Both the position numbers and the translations under genes were made by a program. This document shows positions 53,738 through 62,717 of a stretch of DNA of 64,000 nt, piece by piece; positions within the stretch are counted from its first letter, which is position 1; the number at the start of each line of letters is the position of its first letter. The stretch spans positions 1,798,001 through 1,862,000 of the forward strand of contig NC_015740.1 in assembly GCF_000219605.1 (NCBI RefSeq), in the 5' to 3' direction. The notes under the pieces are model-generated. The model had not been told where the DNA came from. It saw only the letters and a list, made by a program, of their open reading frames with translations, and made no database searches. The stretch is from Stutzerimonas stutzeri (GTDB lineage: Bacteria; Pseudomonadota; Gammaproteobacteria; Pseudomonadales; Pseudomonadaceae).

Positions 53738-55168
53738 ATGGCAGGCGTAACAGGTATTGGCTCGGGTATCGACATCGACAGCATCGTGAAGAGCATGGTG
53801 GCTGCTGAGCGCGCGCCCAAGGAGTCGCAGCTCGCCAACCTCGAGATGAAGACCACCACGCAGATCACTGCCATCGGTGCGCTGAAAAGCGCGATCAGTG
53901 ATTTTCAAACTGCCCTTCGCGGCTTGAACAAGCCGGAGCTGTTTCAGGCACGTTCAGCAACGTCGAGCAAGTCGGACCTGGTAGGTGTTACCGCTGGCAC
54001 AACGGCCGGCGCGGGGAGCTATCAGGTTGAGGTTAAGGAGCTTGCAACCAGCAGTAAGGTTGCATTGGCTGCCGTGAAAAGTACGGCAGAAGCACCCGCG
54101 CGCTTTGGAAGTGGCTCACTGGAGATAAAGCTCGGCAATGAGGGCTCGTTCTCCATTACGGTCGATGAAAGCAACAATACATTGGCTGGCATACGCGACG
54201 CCATCAACAAGCAGGGCGCTGAAAAAGGCGTAACGGCAACCATCGTTACCGACGATCAGGGCGCTCGCCTGGTGCTGAGCAGCAGTAAGACGGGGGCGGA
54301 TAAGGACATCACTGTTGGAGCCTCGCCGTCCGGGGTAGCAGGTGAAGGCCAGCAAAGCCTGAGTGTTCTGGCGTTCGATGGCGTGGAGCCAGATGATGAC
54401 GCTGGGCCTCGCATCCTGGCCCAGGCTCAAAGTTCGGTTATTACCGTAGACGGGCTCACAGTCACCAGCGAAACCAATAAGGTCGAGGGCGCCATTGAGG
54501 GCGTCACGCTCGATCTAAAAGCCAAGACAGCCAAAGATGAGCCGCTGACCATCAACGTCGCGGAAGACAAAGCGGGCGTTAAAAAGCAGATCCAGTCTTT
54601 TGTCGATAGCTACAACAAGCTGATCGGCGTGATCAATGAGCAGACGAAAGTTACCAGCGTGGGTGATGGCAAGGCGCCGGTCACCGGTGCTCTGGTGGGT
54701 GATGCCACGGCGCGAACCTTGTTGGGGACGATTCGCAGCGAGTTGACCAATGTGCAAGGTGAAGGCGCCCTCCGTGCGCTGGCCGACTTGGGCATTACCA
54801 CGCAGAAAGACGGCACGCTGAAGATCGACGATGACAAGCTGAGCAAGGTAATGGACAGCAACTTTACCGAGTTGCCGGCGTTGTTCACGGGTGAAAAAGG
54901 CATTGCCACTCGCCTAGACGAGAAGCTGAAGCCCTATACCGAAACGGGCGGCATTCTTGAGCAGCGCAACAAGGTAATGACCGAGACGATTTCGAACATC
55001 GACAAGCAGAAGGAAGATCTTAATAGGCGCATGACCTCGCTGCAGGATCGCCTGTTCAAACAGTTCAACGCGATGGACTTGCTGGTGGGTCAGCTCGCCA
55101 ATACATCCAGCAGCCTGCTTGCTTCTCTGGAAAATCTGCCCTGGGCAGCTAATAACTCCAAGAGGTAA
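53738..55168 (+). CDS. fliD: Flagellar hook-associated protein 2 (filament cap)
   Basis: A 476-residue cap protein that helps flagellin fold at the filament tip. It begins MAGVTGIGSGIDIDSIVKSM with the typical N-terminal FliD region and ends with the C-terminal FliD coiled coil (RRMTSLQDRLFKQFNAMDLL). The middle is a variable domain. The order fliC-flaG-fliD-fliS is typical of polar-flagellated Pseudomonas. Confidence 0.96.
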   Translation: MAGVTGIGSGIDIDSIVKSMVAAERAPKESQLANLEMKTTTQITAIGALKSAISDFQTALRGLNKPELFQARSATSSKSDLVGVTAGTTAGAGSYQVEVKELATSSKVALAAVKSTAEAPARFGSGSLEIKLGNEGSFSITVDESNNTLAGIRDAINKQGAEKGVTATIVTDDQGARLVLSSSKTGADKDITVGASPSGVAGEGQQSLSVLAFDGVEPDDDAGPRILAQAQSSVITVDGLTVTSETNKVEGAIEGVTLDLKAKTAKDEPLTINVAEDKAGVKKQIQSFVDSYNKLIGVINEQTKVTSVGDGKAPVTGALVGDATARTLLGTIRSELTNVQGEGALRALADLGITTQKDGTLKIDDDKLSKVMDSNFTELPALFTGEKGIATRLDEKLKPYTETGGILEQRNKVMTETISNIDKQKEDLNRRMTSLQDRLFKQFNAMDLLVGQLANTSSSLLASLENLPWAANNSKR

Positions 55169-55267
55169 GTTGGGTCACTAGCGGAAATCGCCCACCCAGC
55201 ACCTAACACTAACTTGTTGTTGGCGGCTCGGGGTGGGTCGTAGCCTTCGTGCATGCCTGTAGCTCCG

Positions 55268-55341
55268 TTCGCCGCGAGGGCGCGCCTCCTACAGATTGGT
55301 TGCTCACTGCCGCTCTCGTGGGAGGCCCGACCTCGGGGTAA
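55268..55341. repeat. Pair of inverted REP elements between fliD and fliS
   Basis: A REP-like unit on the minus strand (55268-55293; reads TGTAGGAGGCGCGCCCTCGC on that strand) faces another on the plus strand (55318-55341, GTGGGAGGCCCGACCTCGGG). The spacer is about 25 bases. This is the arrangement of a REPIN (paired REP). The pair may fold into a long hairpin in the fliD-fliS transcript. Confidence 0.75.
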
Positions 55342-55400
55342 CTTTCTGAGCTGAACAGCATTGCGCCCCTGCAGACAGCCTTTTTTGTTTGTTCATTTGC

Positions 55401-55427
55401 TCAAGTCTGGCCGTTCGCTACCGATAC
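55401..55427 (+). promoter_or_regulatory. Sigma-28-type promoter before fliS
   Basis: TCAAGTCT (55401-55408), an 11-base spacer and ACCGATAC (55420-55427) match the flagellar sigma-28 consensus TAAAGTTT-N11-GCCGATAA at 12 of 16 positions. It is 38 bases before the fliS start, so fliS can be made apart from fliD. Confidence 0.65.
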
Positions 55428-55465
55428 CTTGGGCATGTGATTGATGTGACGAGAGGCTCATCCAA

Positions 55466-55852
55466 ATGTACGCAATGGCAGCAATGAAGCAGTACCAGCA
55501 GGTCGGGGTGCAGGCTCAGGTAGGCGAGGCCGATCCGCATCGTTTGATTCAGATGCTGATGCAGGGCGGTCTGGATCGTATCGCGCAGGCCAAGGGCGCG
55601 ATGGAGCGTGAAGCCTATGCCGAGAAGGGCGTGCTCATTGGCAAGGCGATCAACATCATCGGCGGCCTGCGTGACGCGCTGGACAAGGACGTGGGTGGCG
55701 AGCTGGCGGATAACCTTGATCGCCTTTATGAGTACATGACGATGTGCCTGTTCGAGGCCAGCCGGCATAACAATATCGACAAGCTGAACGAAGTTGGCAG
55801 GCTGCTCGGCGAGATAAAACTCGCCTGGGATCAGATTGCCCCGAAGGGTTGA
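55466..55852 (+). CDS. fliS: Flagellar export chaperone FliS
   Basis: A 128-residue helical protein that binds unfolded flagellin in the cytoplasm before export. Family signatures are visible: YQQVGVQAQVGEADPHRLIQML and EAYAEKGVLIGKAINIIGGL. The tail is LLGEIKLAWDQIAP. The length is normal. Confidence 0.95.
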   Translation: MYAMAAMKQYQQVGVQAQVGEADPHRLIQMLMQGGLDRIAQAKGAMEREAYAEKGVLIGKAINIIGGLRDALDKDVGGELADNLDRLYEYMTMCLFEASRHNNIDKLNEVGRLLGEIKLAWDQIAPKG

Positions 55853-55914
55853 TCTATCATGTACCCAGTTCATCATATAGCGCGTTCAGCGACGCTGATC
55901 GATCTGGAGAATAT

Positions 55915-56208
55915 ATGAGTTCAAAAGCACGCCTTTTCGCCGACTTCACTGAGCGGTTGCGTAATGCGCTAGCAAACGGGGATTGGGAAGGGATCGCCGC
56001 TCTGGACGATGACTGCAGCGCTCTGATTGCGACTTTACAGGATGAAGATGCAGCGGACGCTGAGCTGCGTGAAGCGATCGAGGCGATGGCCGAGGTATAC
56101 GCCAAGCTTCAAGCGGCGGGACGCTCGGAGCGCGAACGGCTTGCGCAGGAACTCACCAAGTTGAGCCAGGGCAAACAGGTGACACAGGCCTATAAGCCGT
56201 TGGGCTGA
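55915..56208 (+). CDS. FliT-like flagellar chaperone (small helical protein)
   Basis: A 97-residue, mostly helical protein beginning MSSKARLFADFTERLRNALA, with the long acidic helix DDCSALIATLQDEDAADAEL. It lies right after fliS. FliT is usually found here and chaperones the cap FliD. The P. aeruginosa counterpart may be the FleP/FliS' protein. The weak conservation of this family keeps the assignment moderate. ATG 55915 follows TGGAGA. The preceding 22 codons of the frame are not convincing. Confidence 0.7.
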   Translation: MSSKARLFADFTERLRNALANGDWEGIAALDDDCSALIATLQDEDAADAELREAIEAMAEVYAKLQAAGRSERERLAQELTKLSQGKQVTQAYKPLG

Positions 56209-56293
56209 TGGTGGGGCATCAGCTGTTCTGCGTTTGGTGATGTTCAGTCGGTGAGTGAGCTGCGACGCTCAAGCCTCAAAAGTCCCTTACGGA

Positions 56294-56321
56294 AGGTGGA
56301 TGGCGCAACGTCCATCCACCT
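56294..56321. terminator. Stem-loop between convergent fliT-like and ppnP genes
   Basis: AGGTGGATGG (56294-56303) pairs with CCATCCACCT (56312-56321) around an eight-base loop. There is no T run on either side, so it may be a weak bidirectional terminator. The rest of this 143-base gap holds nothing recognisable. Confidence 0.5.
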
Positions 56322-56351
56322 GGCTAGCGCCTCAGGCAGTGTTCGTTCGCC

Positions 56352-56633
56352 TTAGCGATACTCGCAAAGATAAGCCGTATCCACCTTGACCTTCAACTGA
56401 AATTTGCTGTTCGCCGGTACGGTGAACTGGCTGCCGCTGGCAAAGGTTTCCCAAGCATCGCTACCCGGCAGTTTCACGTCCAGGCTGCCGGCAACTACGT
56501 GCATGACTTCCAGTTGGGCGGTGCCGAACTCGTATTCACCTGGCGCCATGACGCCGATCGTGGCCGGGCCTTCAGTCATGTCGAACGCGATGGATTTGAC
56601 GGTGCCGTCGAAGTACTCGTTAACCTTGAACAT
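56352..56633 (-). CDS. ppnP: Pyrimidine/purine nucleoside phosphorylase PpnP
   Basis: A 93-residue cupin-fold protein of the YaiE/PpnP (DUF1255) family, which phosphorolyses several nucleosides. The segments [17 protein letters not shown] and [14 protein letters not shown] are typical, and the length matches E. coli PpnP. Start 56633 is chosen because family members begin MFKVN. A longer frame adds 15 residues. Confidence 0.92.
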   Translation of the reverse strand: MFKVNEYFDGTVKSIAFDMTEGPATIGVMAPGEYEFGTAQLEVMHVVAGSLDVKLPGSDAWETFASGSQFTVPANSKFQLKVKVDTAYLCEYR

Positions 56634-56709
56634 TTGGGTGCCTTTGCAGGGTTGGAAAAGGGGCGCCAGTATGCCCAAGCGCCCGGGCTTGCGTCACCTG
56701 GCATGCGTG

Positions 56710-57051
56710 CTAGCTGCGGAATATGAAGTACACGGCTCCGATCAGGCAAAGCCCTGCCCATAGATAATCGAGCTTCAATGGCTGCTGCATGTACAGCACG
56801 CTGAACGGAACGAACACCATGAGGGTGATCACTTCCTGCATGATCTTCAGCTGTCCAACTGAGAGTTCCGTATAGCCGATGCGGTTTGCCGGCACCATCA
56901 GCATGTATTCGAAGAATGCGATGCCCCAGCTGATCAATGCGGCGATAAGCCAGGGTTTACCGTTCAGGCTTTTCAGGTGGCCGTACCAGGCGAAGGTCAT
57001 GAACAGGTTGGAGCAGCAGAGCAGGGCGGCGGTTTGCAACCAGACGGGCAT
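56710..57051 (-). CDS. DUF486 (DMT-type) membrane protein
   Basis: A 113-residue protein with four membrane helices: LQTAALLCCSNLFMTFAWYG, WLIAALISWGIAFFEYMLMV, ITLMVFVPFSVLYM and YLWAGLCLIGAVYFIFR. It fits the DUF486 family, related to small drug/metabolite transporters. The substrate is unknown. The start at 57051 gives MPVWLQTAALL. The longer frame lacks support. Confidence 0.88.
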   Translation of the reverse strand: MPVWLQTAALLCCSNLFMTFAWYGHLKSLNGKPWLIAALISWGIAFFEYMLMVPANRIGYTELSVGQLKIMQEVITLMVFVPFSVLYMQQPLKLDYLWAGLCLIGAVYFIFRS

Positions 57052-57180
57052 GATGGTTGTGGGCTCGAAATGATGACGCGCTAGGGTATTTCCAAGCGTT
57101 TTCGTCTGCAATGACGCATCTGGTGCGTAAGCTTCGGCCGGATTATTATCGCGCCCGTTTTTTCACTGAGTGGCAGTTAT

Positions 57181-57432
57181 ATGGATTGTCGCCCCGGTTG
57201 CGGTGCCTGCTGCATCGCGCCTTCCATCAGCTCACCTATCCCCGGTATGCCGCTCGGTAAAAGTGCTGGGGAACGCTGTGTTCAATTAAGCGCTGACTTT
57301 CTCTGTTTGCTGTTCGGTGATCCGCGGCGGCCGGCCGTGTGCTCGGCTTTTTCGGCTGACCCTGTTTGTTGTGGGGAAAGCAGGGCGGACGCAATTCGTC
57401 TTCTTGGCTGGCTGGAGCAGGCGACGGCGTAG
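57181..57432 (+). CDS. Cysteine-cluster protein, YkgJ-like
   Basis: An 83-residue protein with an N-terminal CxxxCGACC cluster (MDCRPGCGACCIAPSISSPI) and further cysteines in RCVQLSADFLCLLFG, CSAF and VCCGE. It resembles small proteins of the YkgJ/UPF0153 zinc- or iron-binding cluster group. The reaction is unknown. It is divergent from the DUF486 gene and convergent with gltA. Confidence 0.82.
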   Translation: MDCRPGCGACCIAPSISSPIPGMPLGKSAGERCVQLSADFLCLLFGDPRRPAVCSAFSADPVCCGESRADAIRLLGWLEQATA

Positions 57433-57521
57433 CGATAGTCCGGGTGGTACTGCGTAGAGGCCGCGTCCTCTAGGGGGTCCGGCTCGTACTTACGCACTAC
57501 AACTAATGGTTCTGCAAAAGC

Positions 57522-57551
57522 AAAAAAGGCTGCCCAAGGGCAGCCTTTTTT
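57522..57551. terminator. Bidirectional Rho-independent terminator between ykgJ-like gene and gltA
   Basis: The sequence AAAAAAGGCTGCCC (57522-57535) is inversely repeated as GGGCAGCCTTTTTT (57538-57551). It has a strong stem and an A/T run on each side, so it can terminate both convergent transcripts. Confidence 0.92.
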
Positions 57552-57566
57552 GCGCGAGCTTGTCGC

Positions 57567-58838
57567 TTAACGCGGCAGATCGCGCTTGGCGTGGCCGGTG
57601 TACAGCTGACGCGGACGACCAATCTTCTGGCCGGATGCGATCATTTCTTTCCAGTGAGAGATCCAGCCGACAGTGCGCGCCAGGGCGAAGATGACGGTGA
57701 ACATGCTGGTCGGAATGCCGATGGCCTTGAGGATGATGCCCGAGTAGAAGTCCACGTTCGGGTACAGGTTGCGCTCAGCGAAGTAAGGATCGTTGAGGGC
57801 AATCTCTTCCAGCTTCATGGCCAGATCCAGTTGCGGGTCATTGATGCCCAGCTCGCCCAGAACCTCGTCGCAGGTCTGCTTCATGACCTTGGCGCGCGGG
57901 TCGAAGTTCTTGTAGACGCGATGTCCGAAGCCCATCAGCTTGAACGGATCGTTCTTGTCCTTGGCCTTGGCCAGGAACTTCTCGACGTTCGATACGTCGC
58001 CAATCTCGTCCAGCATGGTGAGTACGGCTTCGTTCGCACCGCCGTGAGCCGGTCCCCACAGGGCGGCGATGCCGGCCGCGATGCAGGCAAATGGGTTGGC
58101 GCCGGTGGAGCCTGCCAGGCGTACGGTGGAGGTGGAGGCGTTCTGCTCATGGTCGGCGTGCAGGATGAAGATGCGATCCATTGCCTTGGCCAACACCGGG
58201 CTGATCGGTTTGATCTCGCACGGGGTGTTGAACATCATGTGCAGGAAGTTTTCCGAGTAGCTCAGGTCGTTGCGCGGGTACATCAGCGGCTGACCGATCG
58301 AGTACTTGTAAACCATCGCGGCGATGGTTGGCATCTTGGCGACCAGGCGCACCGCGGAAATTTCGCGGTGGTGCGGGTCGTTGATGTCCAGCGAATCGTG
58401 GTAGAAGGCTGAAAGCGCGCCGACAACGCCACACATGATGGCCATGGGGTGGGCGTCACGACGGAAACCATTGAGGAAGGACTTCAGCTGCTCGTGAACC
58501 ATGGTGTGGTTCTTCACGGTGCTGACGAACTGTGCCTTCTGTTCGGCGGTCGGCAGTTCCCCGTTCAGCAGCAGGTAGCAGGTTTCCAGATAGTCGGATT
58601 TCTCTGCCAGCTGCTCGATCGGATAGCCGCGATGCAGCAGGATGCCCTTGTCGCCATCGATGTAGGTGATCTTGGACTCGCAAGAGGCGGTCGACATGAA
58701 GCCGGGATCGAAGGTGAAGTGACCCGTGGAGGTCAGGCTTCGTACGTCAATTACATCAGGCCCTACGGTACCGGTTAAAACGGGCAGTTCGACGGGGGCA
58801 GCGCCCTCGATGATCAACTGCGCTTTCTTGTCAGCCAT
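57567..58838 (-). CDS. gltA: Citrate synthase
   Basis: A 423-residue type II citrate synthase that joins oxaloacetate and acetyl-CoA. It begins [20 protein letters not shown]. The catalytic segments [40 protein letters not shown] and [14 protein letters not shown] are visible. The length is close to that of the NADH-sensitive type of Gram-negatives. It is divergent from sdhCDAB. Confidence 0.97.
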   Translation of the reverse strand: MADKKAQLIIEGAAPVELPVLTGTVGPDVIDVRSLTSTGHFTFDPGFMSTASCESKITYIDGDKGILLHRGYPIEQLAEKSDYLETCYLLLNGELPTAEQKAQFVSTVKNHTMVHEQLKSFLNGFRRDAHPMAIMCGVVGALSAFYHDSLDINDPHHREISAVRLVAKMPTIAAMVYKYSIGQPLMYPRNDLSYSENFLHMMFNTPCEIKPISPVLAKAMDRIFILHADHEQNASTSTVRLAGSTGANPFACIAAGIAALWGPAHGGANEAVLTMLDEIGDVSNVEKFLAKAKDKNDPFKLMGFGHRVYKNFDPRAKVMKQTCDEVLGELGINDPQLDLAMKLEEIALNDPYFAERNLYPNVDFYSGIILKAIGIPTSMFTVIFALARTVGWISHWKEMIASGQKIGRPRQLYTGHAKRDLPR

Positions 58839-58896
58839 GTATGGCCTCCTGTTTTGTGCTTGGAATCATCATGGCCCCCCACGCAGGGCCCGCATC

Positions 58897-58924
58897 ACTA
58901 TAGTGTGATAAACCGCAAAGTCAA
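58897..58924 (-). promoter_or_regulatory. Sigma-70 promoter of gltA
   Basis: On the minus strand TTGACT (58924-58919) and TATAGT (58902-58897) are 16 bases apart. The predicted start, near 58889, leaves a leader of about 50 bases before the gltA start codon. The -10 overlaps a small palindrome (ATCACTATAGTGTGAT). Confidence 0.75.
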
Positions 58925-59038
58925 TTTGCGCGAACCCATGCCGTAGAGGGCTCTGCAGGGGGATGCGTACAGCTTGGGTGCACTGTTTACGGCATTTATA
59001 TAGAGGTCGCTATCAGCCTTTAGTGGCACTTCACCACA

Positions 59039-59067
59039 TTGTCATTAGTGACCTAACTGTTTATACT
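59039..59067 (+). promoter_or_regulatory. Sigma-70 promoter of the sdh-suc operon
   Basis: TTGTCA (59039-59044) and TATACT (59062-59067) are 17 bases apart. The predicted start near 59074 leaves a leader of about 110 bases before sdhC. No other gene is seen in the 347-base gltA-sdhC gap. Confidence 0.75.
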
Positions 59068-59185
59068 CGGAAACCGACCGGCAGGGGCCTTACAGGCAGT
59101 ATTCTGTAGGTTGTCACTCGTGGGTAGCGGGTACTGCTGCGTACTCTTCCCAACAACTTTGCCCTGCGCTCTGGGGCTCTCAAGT

Positions 59186-59572
59186 GTGAAAAAAGCCGTG
59201 AAAAGCCAACGACCTGTAAACCTAGATCTTAGGACAATAAAACTCCCCATCACTGCTTACACGTCGATTCTCCACCGTGTATCCGGTGTCATCCTGTTCG
59301 TCGGTATCGCCTTGCTGCTGCTCGCGCTCGATACCTCGCTGTCTTCTCCGGAAGGCTTCGAGGAGGTCCGTGCGTACCTGGGTAGCCCTCTGGCCAAGCT
59401 GGTGAGCTGGGCGTTGCTGTCCGCACTGCTGTACCACCTTGTGGCGGGTGTTCGTCACCTGATCATGGATTCTGGCCATGGTGAGACGCTGGAAGGCGGC
59501 AAGCTGGGCTCGAAAGTCGTAATCGCCGTATCGGCGGTGCTGATCGTTCTGGCGGGAGTGTGGATATGGTAA
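59186..59572 (+). CDS. sdhC: Succinate dehydrogenase cytochrome b556 subunit
   Basis: A 128-residue membrane anchor with three helices and the heme histidine in LLYHLVAGVRHLIMD. It carries the family start KSQRPVNLDLRTIKLP and ILHRVSGVILFVG. GTG 59186 is chosen because this gives the length and N-terminus of Pseudomonas SdhC. The longer frame to 59111 has no family resemblance. It overlaps sdhD by seven bases. Confidence 0.95.
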   Translation: MKKAVKSQRPVNLDLRTIKLPITAYTSILHRVSGVILFVGIALLLLALDTSLSSPEGFEEVRAYLGSPLAKLVSWALLSALLYHLVAGVRHLIMDSGHGETLEGGKLGSKVVIAVSAVLIVLAGVWIW

Positions 59573-59934
59573 CCAATGTCACCAACTTTTCGCGCTCGGG
59601 TCTGTACGACTGGATGGCGCAGCGCGTTTCTGCAGTGGTTCTTGCGGCTTATTTTCTGTTCCTGCTTGGGTACCTGATCGCGAACCCGGGACTGGAGTAC
59701 ACCCAGTGGCACGCGCTGTTCTCGGCCAACTGGATGCGCATCTTCAGCCTGCTGGCTCTGGTCGCCCTGAGTGTGCACGCGTGGGTAGGCATGTGGACGA
59801 TCTCCACCGACTACCTGACCAACATGGCGATCGGTAAGTGGGCTACCGGCGTTCGTTTCCTGTTCCAGGCGGTGTGTGGCATTGCCATGTTCACCTTCTT
59901 CGTCTGGGGCGTGCAGATTCTTTGGGGTATCTGA
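59566..59934 (+). CDS. sdhD: Succinate dehydrogenase hydrophobic membrane anchor
   Basis: A 122-residue anchor with three helices, beginning MVTNVTNFSRSGLYDWMAQR and carrying the second heme-side histidine in LSVHAWVGMWTISTDYL. It forms the quinone site with SdhC and SdhB. The start overlaps the sdhC stop, so the two are translationally coupled. Confidence 0.95.
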   Translation: MVTNVTNFSRSGLYDWMAQRVSAVVLAAYFLFLLGYLIANPGLEYTQWHALFSANWMRIFSLLALVALSVHAWVGMWTISTDYLTNMAIGKWATGVRFLFQAVCGIAMFTFFVWGVQILWGI

Positions 59935-59937
59935 TTC

Positions 59938-61710
59938 ATGGCTAACATTCGTACGCTTTCTTTTGATGCCATCATCGTCGGTGGCGGTGGCGCCGGTATG
60001 CGCGCGGCGCTGCAGCTGTCCCAGTCCGGTCACAAGACTGCTGTGGTCACCAAGGTTTTCCCGACTCGTTCGCACACCGTTTCCGCTCAGGGCGGCATCA
60101 CCTGCGCCATCGCTTCGGCCGACCCGAACGATGACTGGCGCTGGCACATGTACGATACCGTCAAGGGCTCCGACTACATCGGTGACCAGGACGCTATCGA
60201 GTACATGTGTTCCGTAGGCCCTGAGGCGGTGTTCGAGCTCGAGCACATGGGGTTGCCGTTCTCCCGTACCGAGCAGGGTCGCATCTATCAGCGCCCGTTC
60301 GGTGGGCAGTCCAAGGACTTCGGTAAGGGTGGCCAGGCCGCTCGTACCTGTGCCGCTGCAGACCGTACCGGTCACGCACTGCTGCACACTCTTTATCAGG
60401 GCAACCTGAAGAACGACACCGTGTTCCTCAACGAGTGGTACGCGGTCGACCTGGTGAAGAACCAGGACGGCGCAGTCGTTGGTGTCATCGCCATCTGCAT
60501 CGAAACCGGCGAAACCGTCTACATCCGTTCCAAGGCTACCGTGCTTGCCACTGGTGGCGCTGGTCGCATCTATGCATCGACCACCAACGCCCTGATCAAC
60601 ACCGGTGACGGTGTAGGTATGGCTCTGCGTGCCGGTGTCCCGGTTCAGGATATCGAGATGTGGCAGTTCCACCCGACCGGTATCGCCGGTGCCGGCGTGC
60701 TGGTGACCGAGGGTTGCCGCGGTGAAGGTGGCTACCTGATCAACAAGCATGGCGAGCGCTTCATGGAGCGTTACGCGCCGAACGCGAAGGACCTGGCCGG
60801 TCGCGACGTCGTTGCACGTTCGATGGTCAAGGAAATCCTGGCGGGCAACGGTTGCGGTCCGGATGGCGATCACGTGATGCTGAAGCTGGATCACCTGGGC
60901 GAAGAAGTGCTGCACAGCCGTTTGCCTGGTATCTGCGAGCTGTCGAAGACCTTCGCTCACGTCGATCCGGTCGTCGCACCGGTGCCGGTTGTTCCGACCT
61001 GCCACTACATGATGGGTGGTATCGCCACCAACATCCATGGTCAGGCGATTACTCAGGACGCCAACGGCAACGACAAGATCATCGATGGTCTGTTCGCTGT
61101 GGGCGAAGTGGCCTGCGTATCCGTACATGGTGCCAACCGTCTGGGCGGCAACTCGCTGCTCGACCTCGTTGTGTTCGGCCGCGCTGCCGGTCTGCACCTG
61201 GAGAAGGCGCTGAAGGAAGGTATCGAGCATCGCGGTGCCAGCGAAACCGATCTGGATGTTGCGCTGGGGCGTCTGGCTGGTATCAACGAGCGCAGCACCG
61301 GCGAAGACGTTGCTCCGCTGCGCAAGGAGCTGCAGAGCTGCATGCAGAACTACTTCGGTGTATTCCGTACTGGCGAATACATGCAGAAGGGCATCGCTCA
61401 GCTGGTGGATCTGCGTCAGCGTATCGCCAACGTCAAGATCTCGGACAAGAGCCAGGCGTTCAACACTGCGCGCATCGAGGCGCTTGAGTTGCAGAACCTT
61501 CTGGAAGTCGCCGAGGCTACTGCAATTGCCGCGGAGCACCGCAAGGAATCCCGTGGCGCCCATGCTCGCGAAGATTTCGAAGAGCGTGATGACGAGAATT
61601 GGCTGTGCCACACCCTGTACTTCCCGGGTGACAAGCGCGTTGCCAAGCGTGCCGTGAACTTCGCTCCGAAGACCGTTCCGGCATTCGAGCCCAAGGTTCG
61701 GACTTATTGA
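59938..61710 (+). CDS. sdhA: Succinate dehydrogenase flavoprotein subunit
   Basis: A 590-residue subunit that oxidises succinate to fumarate. The dinucleotide motif [13 protein letters not shown] is near residue 15 and the covalent FAD histidine lies in [10 protein letters not shown] (near residue 43). The substrate segment [21 protein letters not shown] and the end [16 protein letters not shown] are typical. It follows sdhD after three bases. Confidence 0.97.
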   Translation: MANIRTLSFDAIIVGGGGAGMRAALQLSQSGHKTAVVTKVFPTRSHTVSAQGGITCAIASADPNDDWRWHMYDTVKGSDYIGDQDAIEYMCSVGPEAVFELEHMGLPFSRTEQGRIYQRPFGGQSKDFGKGGQAARTCAAADRTGHALLHTLYQGNLKNDTVFLNEWYAVDLVKNQDGAVVGVIAICIETGETVYIRSKATVLATGGAGRIYASTTNALINTGDGVGMALRAGVPVQDIEMWQFHPTGIAGAGVLVTEGCRGEGGYLINKHGERFMERYAPNAKDLAGRDVVARSMVKEILAGNGCGPDGDHVMLKLDHLGEEVLHSRLPGICELSKTFAHVDPVVAPVPVVPTCHYMMGGIATNIHGQAITQDANGNDKIIDGLFAVGEVACVSVHGANRLGGNSLLDLVVFGRAAGLHLEKALKEGIEHRGASETDLDVALGRLAGINERSTGEDVAPLRKELQSCMQNYFGVFRTGEYMQKGIAQLVDLRQRIANVKISDKSQAFNTARIEALELQNLLEVAEATAIAAEHRKESRGAHAREDFEERDDENWLCHTLYFPGDKRVAKRAVNFAPKTVPAFEPKVRTY

Positions 61711-61720
61711 GGTCGCCGAT

Positions 61721-62425
61721 ATGTTGCAAGTGAGTGTTTATCGCTACAACCCCGATCAGGACGAAAAGCCGTTCATGCAGGACTTCCAGGTCAATACCGA
61801 AGGTAAAGACCTGATGGTTCTGGACGTCTTGGCTCTGATCAAGGAACAGGACCAGGGTTTCTCCTATCGTCGCTCCTGCCGCGAAGGCGTGTGCGGTTCC
61901 GACGGGATGAATATCAATGGCAAGAACGGTCTGGCTTGCATCACCCCGCTGTCCTCCGTGGTCAAGGGCAACAAGCTGGTCATCCGTCCGCTGCCAGGTC
62001 TGCCGGTCATTCGTGACTTGGTCGTCGATATGAGCATCTTCTACAAGCAGTACGAGAAAGTGCGCCCGTATCTGATGAACGATACGCCGCCGCCGGCTAT
62101 CGAACGACTGCAAAGTCCGGAAGATCGCGAGAAGCTGGACGGTCTGTACGAGTGCATTCTGTGCGCTTGTTGCTCGACCAGCTGCCCGTCGTTCTGGTGG
62201 AACCCTGACAAGTTCCTCGGTCCCGCTGCGTCGCTGCAGGCCTACCGTTTCCTGGCCGACAGTCGCGACACCGAAACCGAGAATCGTCTGGCCGGTCTGG
62301 ACGATCCGTTCAGTGTGTTCCGCTGCCGCGGTATCATGAACTGCGTCGACGTTTGTCCGAAGGGATTGAACCCTACCAAGGCAATCGGTCACATACGCAA
62401 CATGCTGCTGCAGAGCGGTACCTGA
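61721..62425 (+). CDS. sdhB: Succinate dehydrogenase iron-sulfur subunit
   Basis: A 234-residue electron-transfer subunit with the three expected Fe-S regions: CREGVCGSDGMNING (2Fe-2S), CILCACCSTSCPSFWW and CRGIMNCVDVCPKGLNP (4Fe-4S and 3Fe-4S). It follows sdhA after ten bases. Confidence 0.97.
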   Translation: MLQVSVYRYNPDQDEKPFMQDFQVNTEGKDLMVLDVLALIKEQDQGFSYRRSCREGVCGSDGMNINGKNGLACITPLSSVVKGNKLVIRPLPGLPVIRDLVVDMSIFYKQYEKVRPYLMNDTPPPAIERLQSPEDREKLDGLYECILCACCSTSCPSFWWNPDKFLGPAASLQAYRFLADSRDTETENRLAGLDDPFSVFRCRGIMNCVDVCPKGLNPTKAIGHIRNMLLQSGT

Positions 62426-62493
62426 TGACACCCCGGTCGGGAAAGGTTATGCGCTAGCCTGGAACGGCCGGATTGCTTTACCCGTGACACCTG

Positions 62494-62559
62494 CGGCGCC
62501 GAAGTCGAAGCTCGGCGCCGTAGTTTTAGTAGGAATCCCAGCTCACAAAGCCGGGATTT
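62494..62559 (+). terminator. Two stem-loops between sdhB and sucA
   Basis: CGGCGCCGA (62494-62502) pairs with TCGGCGCCG (62512-62520) and is followed by TAGTTTTAG. A second stem joins AATCCC with GGGATT (about 62533-62559) and an inner GCT-AGC pair. They lie in the 292-base sdhB-sucA gap and may cause partial termination within the operon. No gene is seen in the gap. Confidence 0.6.
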
Positions 62560-62717
62560 CACTCTGAAAATTTGATGACCAGCAGGAGCATCCGGGTTGT
62601 GCCCGGGAACTATCTGCGCGGTCCGTAGTGGCTTTACCTGAGTCGCTGCTTCAGAACTTGGGAAGTCATGCTGCGGTTTCCACGCTGGTGGTGTCTCCTT
62701 ATCGAAGGTGACCAGAC

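Noticed and set aside
59455..61611. A 718-codon frame on the minus strand opposite sdhA
   Set aside because: Antisense to a conserved gene, with composition typical of shadow frames and no recognisable domains.
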